Below the pieces are notes generated by a model. The model saw nothing but the letters and a program-made list of their open reading frames with translations. It was not told where the DNA came from and searched no databases. This document shows, piece by piece, positions 1 to 9,533 of a stretch of DNA of 64,000 nucleotides. The position numbers and the translations under genes were made by a program. The first letter of the stretch is position 1. Each line of letters begins with the position of its first letter. The DNA lies in assembly GCF_039871655.1 (NCBI RefSeq), contig NZ_JBDPLZ010000012.1, positions 1 through 64,000 of the forward strand, read 5' to 3'. The DNA is from Actinocorallia sp039871655. GTDB lineage: Bacteria > Actinomycetota > Actinomycetes > Streptosporangiales > Streptosporangiaceae.

Positions 1-99
1 CCGGATTTTCTGGCATGCTATTGTCCCCTTCACCTTTCGGATCCAGGTCAGCCATTCGGCCCAGAAACCTCCCTCCAAGTTCCTCCCGGCTGAACCGGG

Positions 100-640
100 G
101 ATACAACAGAGCGCCTCGCGGCGCACATGGTCCGCTCGATCTTCCACCGGTGCCGGCCTAGCCGCTGTCCGGACTCGATTCCCTTGCGGGATGCGATTCC
201 CCGCCGGCGCAGCCATCTGCGCAGGTCGGCGGCCTCGTAGGCTTTGTCGCCCGGACCTTGGCAGGGCGGCGCCGGCGCGGTCCGTGGCGGGAGCGGACCG
301 GCGGGATCGCCTCGATGAGCGGCTTGAACCCGTGGATGTCGTGGACGTTGGCGCCGGTGACCAGCACGGCCAGCGGCAGGCCTTGCCCGTCGCAGACCAC
401 GTGGAGTTTGCTTCCCCTCTTGCCCCGGTCGACCGGATTGGGGCCGGTCAGCGCGCCCCCTTTTTCGCCCGCACCACCGCGGCGTCCACGATCGCGCTAC
501 TCCAGTCGACCTCGGCCTGCGAGCCCAACTCGTCCAGCACCGCCTGATGGAAGGCCTGCCGCAAGCCCTGCCTGGTCCAGAAGACGAACTGGCGGTGCAC
601 CGTGGCGGGCGAGACCCCGAACTCCGTCGGTAGGGCATTC
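100..640 (-). pseudogene. IS5-family transposase remnant (left)
   Basis: This is a broken DDE transposase. Reading the minus strand, recognisable pieces appear in order but in different frames: an N-terminal piece with FGVSPATVHRQFVFW, then DELGSQAEVDWSSA, then VVCDGQGLPLAVLVTGANVHD (the DDE core), then DKAYEAADLRRWLRRRGI and GRHRWKIERTM. At least one frameshift lies near 245-260. Similarity to a transposase stops at about 135 on the C-terminal side and at about 636 on the N-terminal side, so both ends are missing. The pieces match the same family as the element at 9939-10527, which lies in the opposite orientation. No terminal inverted repeat is recognisable at this copy. Confidence 0.8.
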
Positions 641-814
641 TCAAGAGGTTTTTGCAGAGAAAACGATCCGTCGGGAGAATACCTCTAGAATCGGCGTTGC
701 GGCCGGATCTGATTACATAATATTTTCCATCGGCGGGTTGCCCGGAAAGGAATCTCCGTGTTGCCATGTCCTCGGGGATGATGAGCGCGAGATGATCCGT
801 GAATGGCGTGAGCG
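641..814. other. AT-richer spacer before the accessory gene block
   Basis: This 174-base stretch between the transposase remnant and the first accessory gene is visibly richer in A and T than its surroundings, especially around 640-730. That fits promoter-bearing or recently joined DNA. No clear -35/-10 pair and no strong ribosome binding site was found before the ATG at 815. Confidence 0.4.
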
Positions 815-1906
815 ATGCCGACTGAATTCTTCACCGAGGCTGTCGACGACTCTGGGAGCGTCCATGGTCAGGTCTGTCTGGCGGTGGATTCGTCGGACGT
901 GCCCTGGATCGCTTACACGATGCAGTCCGGCGCGGTCATGCTGGCCTACAGAACCGCGACGGAATGGTTGCGGGAAGCGCTGCCGTGCGAACCGGCGGCG
1001 CGCGACGAGTACCGCATCTCCCTCTCGATCGATTCCAAGTCCCGGCCGCACCTCGCCTACCAGAGCAGAGCCACCGATCATCTGATCTACGGGGTCCGGG
1101 ACGTGAACTGGCAGTTCGAGGAGGCCAACACGGAAGGCGGCCTCTTCCCGGGCAGCGTCCGTTTCGTCATCATGAAGGTCTGCCATGGCGTCTTCCAGAA
1201 TCCTCCCTTCAAAGATATTCCACATCTCTGCTATCAGGCTGGCCTTTCGCTGTGGCATGCGTCCAAGGCGCCTCCGCCGACGAATCCGAGCGCCCCGCCG
1301 ACCTGGCGTAAGAACGTGGAGAAGGTCGACTCCTCGAATCTCGTGGAGAAGGGGTGGTTCACGGCGCTGGACTTCGACTCCCAGGAAGTGCTGAGGACCG
1401 CCTATTTCGACGACCGGTCGCCCGCGGGCGTGACGGCTCGGCAGCTGCGGATGGCGACCATGATTCCCGGGGTGGATTTCCCCGGCCAGCCCAACGAATG
1501 GCGGGTGGAGATCCTCGACAGGGGAGATGTCCTGGGCGAGTGCCCCGCGATGGCGCACTCGATCACCGGGGAGGGAATCATCTCGTATTTCGAGCGGAAG
1601 ACCCGGTCCCTCAAAATCTGCATGTTCGGCAATTTCCCCGAGTCGCCCGCCATCGAGGTCGTGTCGAGCGATGTGAGCGACGTCCGCTCCGCGGTTGGGG
1701 TGAGCCACCAGTCGAGGTTCTGCATCGTCTACGGGGCCGGGGGGCGGCTGCGGTACGCGACGCGCACCGGCATCGGCACGTTCGCCGTCGAGGACGTGGA
1801 GGCGGGCGGGGGATGGCCGCAGCTGATCTTCGACAGCGTGGGGAGCGCGCATGTGGCGCACGTGGTGAACGGCACCCTGCGCTACGCGCTCGCCCCGCAG
1901 ACCTAG
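815..1906 (+). CDS. Beta-propeller-like protein of unknown function
   Basis: The product has 363 aa and I cannot name a function. It consists of about six or seven blade-like repeats, each with a pattern close to 'hydrophobic-D-S-x-x-x-P-W/H-I/L-A-Y ... L-x-Y-A ... G-x-W', for example LAVDSSDVPWIAY, LSIDSKSRPHLAY and FDSVGSAHVAHV. This resembles sialidase/BNR-like propellers. There is no signal peptide or membrane segment. The ATG at 815 is the first in-frame start after a stop, and its ribosome binding site is weak. The stop is 3 bases before the next gene, so it is probably the first gene of a three-gene operon (815-8202). A role as an adhesin or protein scaffold is a guess. Confidence 0.7.
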   Translation: MPTEFFTEAVDDSGSVHGQVCLAVDSSDVPWIAYTMQSGAVMLAYRTATEWLREALPCEPAARDEYRISLSIDSKSRPHLAYQSRATDHLIYGVRDVNWQFEEANTEGGLFPGSVRFVIMKVCHGVFQNPPFKDIPHLCYQAGLSLWHASKAPPPTNPSAPPTWRKNVEKVDSSNLVEKGWFTALDFDSQEVLRTAYFDDRSPAGVTARQLRMATMIPGVDFPGQPNEWRVEILDRGDVLGECPAMAHSITGEGIISYFERKTRSLKICMFGNFPESPAIEVVSSDVSDVRSAVGVSHQSRFCIVYGAGGRLRYATRTGIGTFAVEDVEAGGGWPQLIFDSVGSAHVAHVVNGTLRYALAPQT

Positions 1907-1909
1907 GCG

Positions 1910-4645
1910 GTGGAGATGGCATCGCAGACTTTCCTGATCCTGCGGAGCCGGGACCTCGTGGTCCTGGCCGTGCGCTGGGAGGGGTTCGAGGTCCGCCCAC
2001 CGGTGTCCGCCGCGGCACCGCCGCAGCTGGTGGCGACCGGCGCCGATCCGACCGTGACGGTGACGTTCCCGCCGCAGGCCATCCTGGAGCAGACGACGAC
2101 GCAGGCCATTTTCAGTACGGCGGGTCTCGTGCACGGCGACTCGCGGTTGACCGGGGTCAGCGAGCTCGTCTTCCGGCTCGACAGGGGGACCGGGATCGAG
2201 CTGAGCGTGGCGGGTGTCCTTGAGGCGCTGGCCGGGGGCCCGCGCCTCGGGCCGACATCCGCCGTCGAGATGCCGTGGGGGCTGCGGCTGGCACCTGAGG
2301 CGCTGACCCTGGGAGAGGCGGTGGTGTCCGACCACGCCGCCCGTCCCACCGTGATCGCGGACGCGGTGGGCCTGTGGCATGCGCGGCTGCGCGCAGGCGA
2401 CGGAGGCCCGGCGGACGCGCGGCTGGCGGTGTGGCCCCAGTTGGTCTCGGCCGGGAGCGGCATCGCCGACCAGGGGTTCTTCCAGGATCCGCCGCTCGAG
2501 AGGTGGCGGGAGAAGATAGTGAACTGGACGAACGAGACATCGTTGCCACCGAAGGCGACCCGGCTTGAGCTCAGTGCGCTGGGCGGGACCCTGTCGGCCG
2601 ACGGGAAGTGGCCTTCCAGCGCGTGGAGCCACGAACTCGTGTTCGGCCGCGACCAGAAGGTGGAGGTGGTCGCGCAGGGCAGGCTGTGGCCGTTCGGGCA
2701 CCGTGCCATCTACCAGGTGTTCACCAGGCGCGCCTTCCTACCCGTCCACACCTCCACCACGGTGGGCCAGGCAGCGGCACTGCTGACGCGGCGGATCCTG
2801 GTGATCACCCAGCCGTTGCGCACCGGGGTACGCGGCCGCACCTTCCCGTTCGACGAGGTCGAGATCCTGGGGACTGCCTTCTCCATCAACAGCAGGGGGG
2901 AGCCCGGCAATGTGGAGCTGTTCATTCCAGAGAACGGCGGCGCGTCGTTCCTGTTCCCGATCCGATGCCGTACCGGGGACAAGGACGTGCGGTTCGACAC
3001 GCCCCTGGTCTTCGTCGCCGACATGGTGCCGGACCCCGCAGGAGCCGCGTCGGCGTTGTGGGATCAGCATGGAACGGTCCGCATCCCCGGTGTCGAGATC
3101 GACCTGGTGGGCGCCGACGGCAAGCCGGGCGACGTCCAGGAGGTGCACTCGCTCACCTTTTCCGGCATCCGGGACGGTGACGGATTCCGGCCGGATCTGA
3201 AGAAGGCCGGAGTGGTGCTGCCCGCGCTGCGCTCCCTGCTCCCCGGTGCGGAGCACGCCCAGGAGCGGACGCTGGAGTATTCCCCCGAATTCCGTGCGCT
3301 CTCGGCTCCCCCGGACGCCGCGGCCGCGTCCTCGATCCCTCCGGTCGTGCTCCGTTTCGACGAGCAATCCAAGGTCCCGGTCGACTTCACCGAGAACGCC
3401 GACCGCTCGGGCGGGCTGGTCGCGCCCAGGTTCACCGCCGACGGGATATCGCGCGAGCTCGGTCCCGTCCCGACCGGTGTCCTGCCGCATCAGCCCGACT
3501 CCGCGAGCGCGCTCAACGAGGCGTTCAAGGGGGCGACGCTGTTCGGTTTCCCGCTGGCCGCGCTGATCGACGCCACCTCCAGCCCGAGGCCGGGGCCGCC
3601 GAAGATCGTCCAGCGGCGGGTGGGCGCCGCAGTTGACATGGAGATGCGCTGGGAGAAGGTGAGACTCAGGAACCACGGGCCGTTCCGGCCCAGGCCGGGG
3701 CTGGAGCCCGCCCAGTTCGATCTGGTCGTCCGCAGCGGGTGGCTGCCGTCCGACGCCCAGCAGCAGCCCACCTGCTCGCTGAAGAACTTCATGCTGGTGC
3801 TGCCGCCGCCTCCCGCGGCCTCCCTGCTGACGCTGTCGTTCGACTCGGTGGCGTTCACACAGTTCCCGGGGCAGCCGACGAAGCTGGAGATGCACAACCC
3901 GAAAGTCGAGTTCGGCCGGGGGCTCAGACTGCTTCACGATCTGCAGGCGAAACTCATGGAGCTCATCGGCGGGCGGGGACCGACCATCAGCGTGTCGACG
4001 ACGGGGCTCGTCGCCGGTTACCGGATCGGCCTGCCCGCGGCGGCAGCCGGGATGTTCGTGATGCGGAACATCGCCGTCCGCATGGAGGTGCACGTCCCCT
4101 TCGCGGAGCAGCCGGTGTCCGTCGTCCTGGCCTTCGCCAGCCGGGAGCAGCCGTTCACCCTGACGGTCAGCGGGTTCGGCGGCGGCGGATACGTCGCCTT
4201 GGAGGTGGCGGGAGACCGGGAACCAAAGGTGGAGCTGTCCCTGGAGTTCGGGGCGATGATCGCCCTCGACTTCGTGGTCGCCAAAGCCGAGGTCCACGCC
4301 TTCGGCGGCGCGCATTTCGTGCGCTGTCCCGACGGCTCGATGGAGCTGGAGGCGTTCATCCGGATCGGCGGCTGCGTCGAGTTGCTCGGCTTGGTCACCG
4401 TGTCGGTCGAGCTGCGGGTGACCCTTATCTACCGGGACGAACCGCCCCGGTTGTTCGGCCGGGCAACGCTCGTCATCGAACTGGACCTGACACTGTACTC
4501 CGAGTCGGTGACCGTCGACAGCGGGACGTTCGAGCTGGTCGGCGGCGGTGCGCCCGCCGCGCGGAGCGGGTTCGCCGCCATGCTGGAGGAAGGCGGTGCC
4601 GGGTTGGAGACCTGGGAGAGCTACCGGAAGGCGTTCGCGTCATGA
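1910..4645 (+). CDS. Large beta-rich protein of unknown function (911 aa)
   Basis: The start is GTG at 1910, or ATG at 1916 two codons later. The protein is 911 aa with no signal peptide, no transmembrane segment and no enzyme motif that I recognise. Residues from about 690 onward are dense in alternating hydrophobic residues with glycine-rich turns (GFGGGGYVALEV, ALDFVVAKAEVHAFGG, IRIGGCVELLGLVTVSVELR). This reads as a long beta-sheet or barrel-like domain. From memory, similar C-terminal patterns occur in very large uncharacterised proteins of cyanobacteria and myxobacteria, but I could not check this. It is translationally coupled to the next gene by an ATGA overlap at 4642-4645, so the two products may act together. 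Confidence 0.75.
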   Translation: MEMASQTFLILRSRDLVVLAVRWEGFEVRPPVSAAAPPQLVATGADPTVTVTFPPQAILEQTTTQAIFSTAGLVHGDSRLTGVSELVFRLDRGTGIELSVAGVLEALAGGPRLGPTSAVEMPWGLRLAPEALTLGEAVVSDHAARPTVIADAVGLWHARLRAGDGGPADARLAVWPQLVSAGSGIADQGFFQDPPLERWREKIVNWTNETSLPPKATRLELSALGGTLSADGKWPSSAWSHELVFGRDQKVEVVAQGRLWPFGHRAIYQVFTRRAFLPVHTSTTVGQAAALLTRRILVITQPLRTGVRGRTFPFDEVEILGTAFSINSRGEPGNVELFIPENGGASFLFPIRCRTGDKDVRFDTPLVFVADMVPDPAGAASALWDQHGTVRIPGVEIDLVGADGKPGDVQEVHSLTFSGIRDGDGFRPDLKKAGVVLPALRSLLPGAEHAQERTLEYSPEFRALSAPPDAAAASSIPPVVLRFDEQSKVPVDFTENADRSGGLVAPRFTADGISRELGPVPTGVLPHQPDSASALNEAFKGATLFGFPLAALIDATSSPRPGPPKIVQRRVGAAVDMEMRWEKVRLRNHGPFRPRPGLEPAQFDLVVRSGWLPSDAQQQPTCSLKNFMLVLPPPPAASLLTLSFDSVAFTQFPGQPTKLEMHNPKVEFGRGLRLLHDLQAKLMELIGGRGPTISVSTTGLVAGYRIGLPAAAAGMFVMRNIAVRMEVHVPFAEQPVSVVLAFASREQPFTLTVSGFGGGGYVALEVAGDREPKVELSLEFGAMIALDFVVAKAEVHAFGGAHFVRCPDGSMELEAFIRIGGCVELLGLVTVSVELRVTLIYRDEPPRLFGRATLVIELDLTLYSESVTVDSGTFELVGGGAPAARSGFAAMLEEGGAGLETWESYRKAFAS

Positions 4646-7600
4646 GCGAGATGTTGTGGCTCTCCGTCCCGGGCGGCATCGCGGGGGACGACGCGCTGCT
4701 CCGGGTGCTCATCGTGCCCAGGCTCGGCGGCGGTTCACTGTCCGGGCACGGCATGGAGCACTGGCCGCCGCAGGCGCTGCGGCAGGGCGCCGTCCGGGTC
4801 GAGGCGCACGGTCCGGACGCGGACCCGCAGACGCCCCCGGCCCTCATCCGCGACCTGGCCCCGGTGTTCCACGTCCAGCCCGGCCTCTGGGAGCGACTCG
4901 TGGCGGGACTGATGGTCGAGGACGCCGTGACGGAACGGGCGGCGGCGCCGAGCGGCGGCCCGCTCACGGTACGTCCGACCTCCCAGGACGCGCAGGCGGT
5001 CATGCGCACACTGCAGACGGTCTCCCAGTCCCAGGTGACCGCGGAACTCGGTTCTCACTCACCCGATTTCCAGGAGAAGGTGCGCAACGCCCTCCACGAC
5101 TCCCACTGGACCGGTCCTGATCCGTCCGCGTCGGCGTCCGCGCCCGATCCGGCCGTGCTCGCGGGTCCGCCGGAGCGTCCGGCGGGCTTCCACCGGACCC
5201 TGTCGATGCTGCGCGAGCATCCGGCGGTACTCCGGGCGCTCGGTCTGATCGTCGAGTTGCGGCTCGATGCCCGGGAGGTCTCCGCCCTCGCTGGCGGGAC
5301 GGTGCGGGTGCTGTGGCCTGGCCGCGCCGCCCCGCTTCCCGAGGTCGTGTCCCCCAGGACACGGTTCGGCGCGGAGTTCCTGCCGGCTTCCATGCCCCAG
5401 GTGAACGCCGGAATGGTCACCCTCGACCGGCTCGACGCGACCGGATCCCGCCGCTGGGAGGTGGTGACCGTGGAGGTGGACGTGGCCGCCCAGCGGATGC
5501 GCGAGGCGGCGCGCGCCGTGTCCGCGCGTCCGGACGAGACCGCGGCGCTGCCCGCACTGCGTTCGGGCGGGCTGCAACTGGTGTTCCGCGGACGCGGGCA
5601 GGAGATGCGGGCGCGGCTCGCCAGGGCGGCTCGTGCTCGGGCGGCGGCGGAGCCCGAGGTCCTCACCGCCGACGACCTGGTGCTGGGCTACCGCATCGAT
5701 GTCCGGCCTGGATTCGGCGGTGCCCAGTGGTTCTCGCTGCACCGGCGGAACGCCACCTACCGGATCCATCGGCGCCTGCCCGACGGCGGGATCAGCGACG
5801 ATTTCCTCGTCGTCGGCTCCCCGGGAACCCCGGAAGAAGGCCATATCAAGACGAATGCCGCGATCTTTGACGGCAGCGCGCTGTACGCGGACGAGACCGT
5901 GGCCTCCTGGCGGGGATGGAGCCTCGCCGTGCCCCGCCCCGGTTTCGATCCGGCGTCGCAGACGCAGCGGCCGTCCAAGCCGGAGATGAACGTCACCATG
6001 GGCTTCGAGGTCGAGCCGGGATCGGTGCCCCGGCTGCGCTTCGGACAGTTCTACACGCTCCGGGCGCGGGTGGTGGACATCGCGGGCGGGGGGCTCGAAC
6101 TCCATGACCCCGCCGCCAACCGGCACAGTACGCAGTCGAAGTTCTACGCGCGTTACGAGCCGGTGGCCTCTCCGGACGTCGTCCTCCCCGAAGGCGTCCT
6201 CATCAACCTGCTGGGCCCCGGAGAGTCGACCGAACACATCGTCGTCCGCAGCGATCCGGTCGCCGATCTCGACGTCAGCGCCTACGGGGAACGCTTCGGC
6301 TACCGGGTCGACGACGAGCGGGTGCTCCTGCCCCCGGCCACCACGGTGGACATCGCAGAGCAGCACGGGATGTTCGATCTCGACGGCGACGACGCCGAGG
6401 TGAACCGCCTGACCTGGGAGTGGGTCAAGCGTGCGCTCTCCGCTTCCGGCGAGGCCGGGGCCGAGGGGGCAGGGCTGCCCGATCCGGCCGCAGGCGGCGT
6501 CGTGGTCACGGACGTCCGGCCGGGCGCCGCCGCCGTGCAGCCCAGGGACTGGGACGGGGTGGACAGGTGGCCCGATCTGCTGCCCAAAACGCTGGAACTG
6601 ACCACCCCGAGCCCCGGGCGTCCCCAGGTGGGCTGGGAGGACGGACGGCTGGTCGTGCGGCTCGCACCGGCGGAGCAGATCACCCTGCAGCTGTCGACGT
6701 TCCCGAGGAAGGGGATCATCGACGACTTCGCCCTGCATGCGTTCGATCTTCCCGAGAACTCGCTGGAGGCGGCCCAGCAGGGACGGCATCCGATGCTGAC
6801 GCCCGCCCGGACCCTGACGCTGGTGCACGCGGTCCAGCGTCCGCTCCGCGCCCCGGAGACCGTGCTGCTGCCGTCCCGCGAGGCCGGCGCGACCTTCGCC
6901 GGGCTCGCGCCGCAGACCCCGCTGCTCGATCCGAAGAGCACGGTGCGGCTGGAGATCACCGCCGGCTGGCAGGACCAAATGGACCGCACCATGTACTCGG
7001 TCTCCGACGTGCAGATCGCCTCTCTCGACATCGATCAGGACGACCCGGCGCAGCCGGCGACGCTGTTCCGTCACGAGTTCGGCGACACCCGCCACCGCAG
7101 GGTGACCTACACGCTCAGGGCGGTCAGCCGGTTCCGCCACTACTTCCGCGACTCGGACGATCCCCAGCAGTTCACTCAGACCAGGACACTGCCTCCGGTG
7201 AACATACCCAGCACGAGCCGCCCCGCGCCGCCCGTGGTGCTCTCCGCCAGGCCCGCGTTCCTCTGGAAGGAGACGGGCGGCCTGGACACCCCCTCGGGCG
7301 TCCTCACCCGGGAGCGCCTCGGCACCCGCGTACGGCTCGCCCTGCAATCGCCCTGGCACACCACCGGGGTCGGCGAGTCGCTGGCGGTGGTCGTGCGCCC
7401 GGAGATCGACGGGTCCGACCTTCCGGACGAGCGGCTCGCGAACTTCATCTCACGGGCCGGACACGACCCGATCTATCCGTCCGTCGGCTTCCGGGGCGGC
7501 GGCCCATTCGCCTCCCACATCACCACCGGGGCCGGCCCGGAGCGGAGGCTGCGGCTCAAGGAGGCCGACGCGGACGTCGTCATCAAACCGCACGAACCGA

Positions 7601-8202
7601 CGTACAGCGAGGAAGAGAAGTGCTGGCTGTGCGACGTGGCCTTCGCCGGGAGCGGCGTCGCGTCCTTCGACTACACCTTCCTCCAGCTCGCCGTCGCCCG
7701 CTACCAGCCGAACAGCCTCGACGGCCTGTTCCTGTCGGACGTGGTGAAGACGGACATGGTGCCGCTCCTTCCCGGCCGCACCCTGCGCGTGACCCGGCTG
7801 CCCGACGGGTTCGAGGTGAGGCTCACGGGGGCCGTCTCCGCCGCCCCGGCCGTCAACAGGGTCGACTTCCTCTTGGAACGTTGCCGGGCACCCGAGGGGA
7901 TGCCGGCCGACAGGGTGGAGCTCATCGATCTCGGTCCCGAGAGCAGCACCGTTCCGGCATGGGTCTTCTCCCACGTCCTGTCACCGGTGCCGAAGCCGGC
8001 AGGGCTCTCGCCCGCCCTCAAGCACTGGACGTCGAGGTTCTTCGTGGCTCCGGGGACAGGTTCGTTCCGGCTGCGGGTGCGCGAGGTCGAGCTCATCCCC
8101 AACAGGGAGCCGCGGCCGGGCGCCCATCTACACTCCGGCAAACCCGGTGAGATCACCGAACGGCTGGTGTTCACCGACGTCGTTTCCCTACCCATCCTGT
8201 GA
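4642..8202 (+). CDS. Very large protein of unknown function (1186 aa)
   Basis: The start is chosen at ATG 4642 because it overlaps the upstream stop (ATGA) and begins a natural N-terminus (MSEMLWLSVPGGIAGDDALL). Open reading upstream of it in this frame is an antisense-like artefact inside the previous gene. The protein is 1186 aa and soluble-looking, with no signal peptide, transmembrane helix or recognised catalytic motif. Segments such as ATYRIHRRLPDGG, followed by VASWRGWSLAVPRPGF, look like conserved family blocks. It appears to be the obligate partner of the 911-aa protein. No function is assigned. Confidence 0.75.
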   Translation: MSEMLWLSVPGGIAGDDALLRVLIVPRLGGGSLSGHGMEHWPPQALRQGAVRVEAHGPDADPQTPPALIRDLAPVFHVQPGLWERLVAGLMVEDAVTERAAAPSGGPLTVRPTSQDAQAVMRTLQTVSQSQVTAELGSHSPDFQEKVRNALHDSHWTGPDPSASASAPDPAVLAGPPERPAGFHRTLSMLREHPAVLRALGLIVELRLDAREVSALAGGTVRVLWPGRAAPLPEVVSPRTRFGAEFLPASMPQVNAGMVTLDRLDATGSRRWEVVTVEVDVAAQRMREAARAVSARPDETAALPALRSGGLQLVFRGRGQEMRARLARAARARAAAEPEVLTADDLVLGYRIDVRPGFGGAQWFSLHRRNATYRIHRRLPDGGISDDFLVVGSPGTPEEGHIKTNAAIFDGSALYADETVASWRGWSLAVPRPGFDPASQTQRPSKPEMNVTMGFEVEPGSVPRLRFGQFYTLRARVVDIAGGGLELHDPAANRHSTQSKFYARYEPVASPDVVLPEGVLINLLGPGESTEHIVVRSDPVADLDVSAYGERFGYRVDDERVLLPPATTVDIAEQHGMFDLDGDDAEVNRLTWEWVKRALSASGEAGAEGAGLPDPAAGGVVVTDVRPGAAAVQPRDWDGVDRWPDLLPKTLELTTPSPGRPQVGWEDGRLVVRLAPAEQITLQLSTFPRKGIIDDFALHAFDLPENSLEAAQQGRHPMLTPARTLTLVHAVQRPLRAPETVLLPSREAGATFAGLAPQTPLLDPKSTVRLEITAGWQDQMDRTMYSVSDVQIASLDIDQDDPAQPATLFRHEFGDTRHRRVTYTLRAVSRFRHYFRDSDDPQQFTQTRTLPPVNIPSTSRPAPPVVLSARPAFLWKETGGLDTPSGVLTRERLGTRVRLALQSPWHTTGVGESLAVVVRPEIDGSDLPDERLANFISRAGHDPIYPSVGFRGGGPFASHITTGAGPERRLRLKEADADVVIKPHEPTYSEEEKCWLCDVAFAGSGVASFDYTFLQLAVARYQPNSLDGLFLSDVVKTDMVPLLPGRTLRVTRLPDGFEVRLTGAVSAAPAVNRVDFLLERCRAPEGMPADRVELIDLGPESSTVPAWVFSHVLSPVPKPAGLSPALKHWTSRFFVAPGTGSFRLRVREVELIPNREPRPGAHLHSGKPGEITERLVFTDVVSLPIL

Positions 8203-8214
8203 CTGGCCGGGCGG

Positions 8215-8520
8215 TCACTCGACCGTGAGCGAGAAGGCAGTCCGCCGGACCTCCGGCCAGGGGACGCCGCTGAAGAGCTCGATCTCGGCCCGGCCCGGAT
8301 GCCGGGCGAGGAAGGCAACCCTGCCGGGGAGCCCCTCCGGCGTGTGGAGTCGCTGGTCGGTGCCGAGTACGCCGGGCGAGAACGGTCCGAGGAACTCGAC
8401 GGTCTCCGCGCCGGAGCGGATGCGGCCCCCGACCGCCCAGACCAGGAGTAGGTCCCCGACCTGCAGAAGGAGATCCGGCACGCCCTCCTCGGCGGGCCGG
8501 ATCTCGATCAGATGAGCCAT
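8215..8520 (-). CDS. Small unknown protein next to the protease
   Basis: This is a 101-aa product starting with ATG at 8520 (MAHLIEIRPAEEGVPDLLLQ). It is mostly short beta-like segments with the charged pattern of a small cytoplasmic domain. No family is recognised. It starts 14 bases after the astacin-like protease stop on the same strand and is very probably co-transcribed with it. It converges on the 1186-aa gene, with only 12 bases between their stops. It could be an inhibitor, chaperone or partner of the protease, but this is inferred from position only. Confidence 0.6.
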   Translation of the reverse strand: MAHLIEIRPAEEGVPDLLLQVGDLLLVWAVGGRIRSGAETVEFLGPFSPGVLGTDQRLHTPEGLPGRVAFLARHPGRAEIELFSGVPWPEVRRTAFSLTVE

Positions 8521-8534
8521 GACGGAACGGGCTC

Positions 8535-9533
8535 TCACACCCCGGCCGGGGTGAGGCCGGTCTTCGTCAGTCCGGCCTGTAGGTCGGGGGCGGTGACATC
8601 GTCCTTCTCGTCCCAGTCGTCCGTGCGCCCGGCCGTCATCTGGAAGGCGAGCTTCGGATAGATGGATCCGGCGAACAGGTAGTCGTTGGTGTTGATGTCC
8701 GTCCCGCCCAGGATGGGTTGACCGTCCTTGGTGATCGACCCCGGCAGCTGGTAGCACATGATCGAGGTCTGGTCCACGGGCGTGCCGAGCAGCGAGGCCT
8801 CGTCCAGCGGGGTGAGCACCTGCTGGTCGACCATGGTCGGCGGCCAGCCGTACTGCTCCAAGAACCAGACGTACGCCTTGTCGCGGTCGATCCGGGCCAC
8901 GAGCCCGGCCCGCATGTGCTCATGGGGAAAGCCCAGCGTGTGCCCGGCCTCGTGCCTGACCACCCGCCGGAACTCCGACTCGCTGGTCGCCATCGTGAAC
9001 CCTTCGAGGTTCATCGTCTGCTGCCCCTGCGGGATCAGGAGGACGTCCGTCCCGAGGTAGGAGTAGTAGCCGCCGGGTCCCCGGGAGATCCGGACGGTGC
9101 CGATGCCGTTGGTCCGGACGAACGACACGCACGAGGTCTGCGCCCAGGCGTTCAGGTGCGCGATGATGCGGTCCTGCAGGTCGATCGGCGTGCTCTCCAT
9201 GAAGCTGACCGTCAGCTGCCGTGGAGTGGGGCCCCAGTACTTGCTCGTCACCACCGCGATGTGCTGGGGGGCGGGCAGCGCCTTCCCCCAGGTCATGTCC
9301 CCCAGCCCCAGCAGCCGCAGGGCGTTGAGGCGGTTGGTCTGGATCGCGACTTCCTCCGCCTTCGCGAGGAGCCGGGTGGGGAGCGTCTTCAGCATGCACG
9401 TCCCGGGTGCCGTGCCGTTGTGCGCCCCCACCATCTCCTCGCGAGACTCCGGACGTTTTCCCTTTTCCACTGATTGTGCGATTTCAGCGATCGATCGGAG
9501 TGTCTCCAGATAGCTGGTGTCATCCTCGGCCAT
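8535..9533 (-). CDS. Astacin-type (M12A) zinc metalloprotease
   Basis: The protein is 332 aa. It carries the full zinc site HEAGHTLGFPHE at residues 194-205 (HExxHxxGxxHE, the metzincin/astacin signature). The Met-turn SIMCY is at 257-261, where the tyrosine is a fifth zinc ligand in astacins. Residues 1-80 are a helical, charged N-terminal region. No signal peptide is visible, which is odd for this mostly secreted family, so it may be released with a partner or act inside the cell. The downstream small gene at 8215 shares its strand. The neighbouring three-gene operon of unknown function runs convergently, so the protease may process those proteins, but that is inference. Confidence 0.85.
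   Translation of the reverse strand: MAEDDTSYLETLRSIAEIAQSVEKGKRPESREEMVGAHNGTAPGTCMLKTLPTRLLAKAEEVAIQTNRLNALRLLGLGDMTWGKALPAPQHIAVVTSKYWGPTPRQLTVSFMESTPIDLQDRIIAHLNAWAQTSCVSFVRTNGIGTVRISRGPGGYYSYLGTDVLLIPQGQQTMNLEGFTMATSESEFRRVVRHEAGHTLGFPHEHMRAGLVARIDRDKAYVWFLEQYGWPPTMVDQQVLTPLDEASLLGTPVDQTSIMCYQLPGSITKDGQPILGGTDINTNDYLFAGSIYPKLAFQMTAGRTDDWDEKDDVTAPDLQAGLTKTGLTPAGV

Noticed and set aside
3739..4641. N-terminal extension of the 1186-aa gene in the same frame
   Set aside because: It overlaps the 911-aa gene completely and reads as arginine-rich shadow sequence; ATG 4642 with the ATGA overlap is better.
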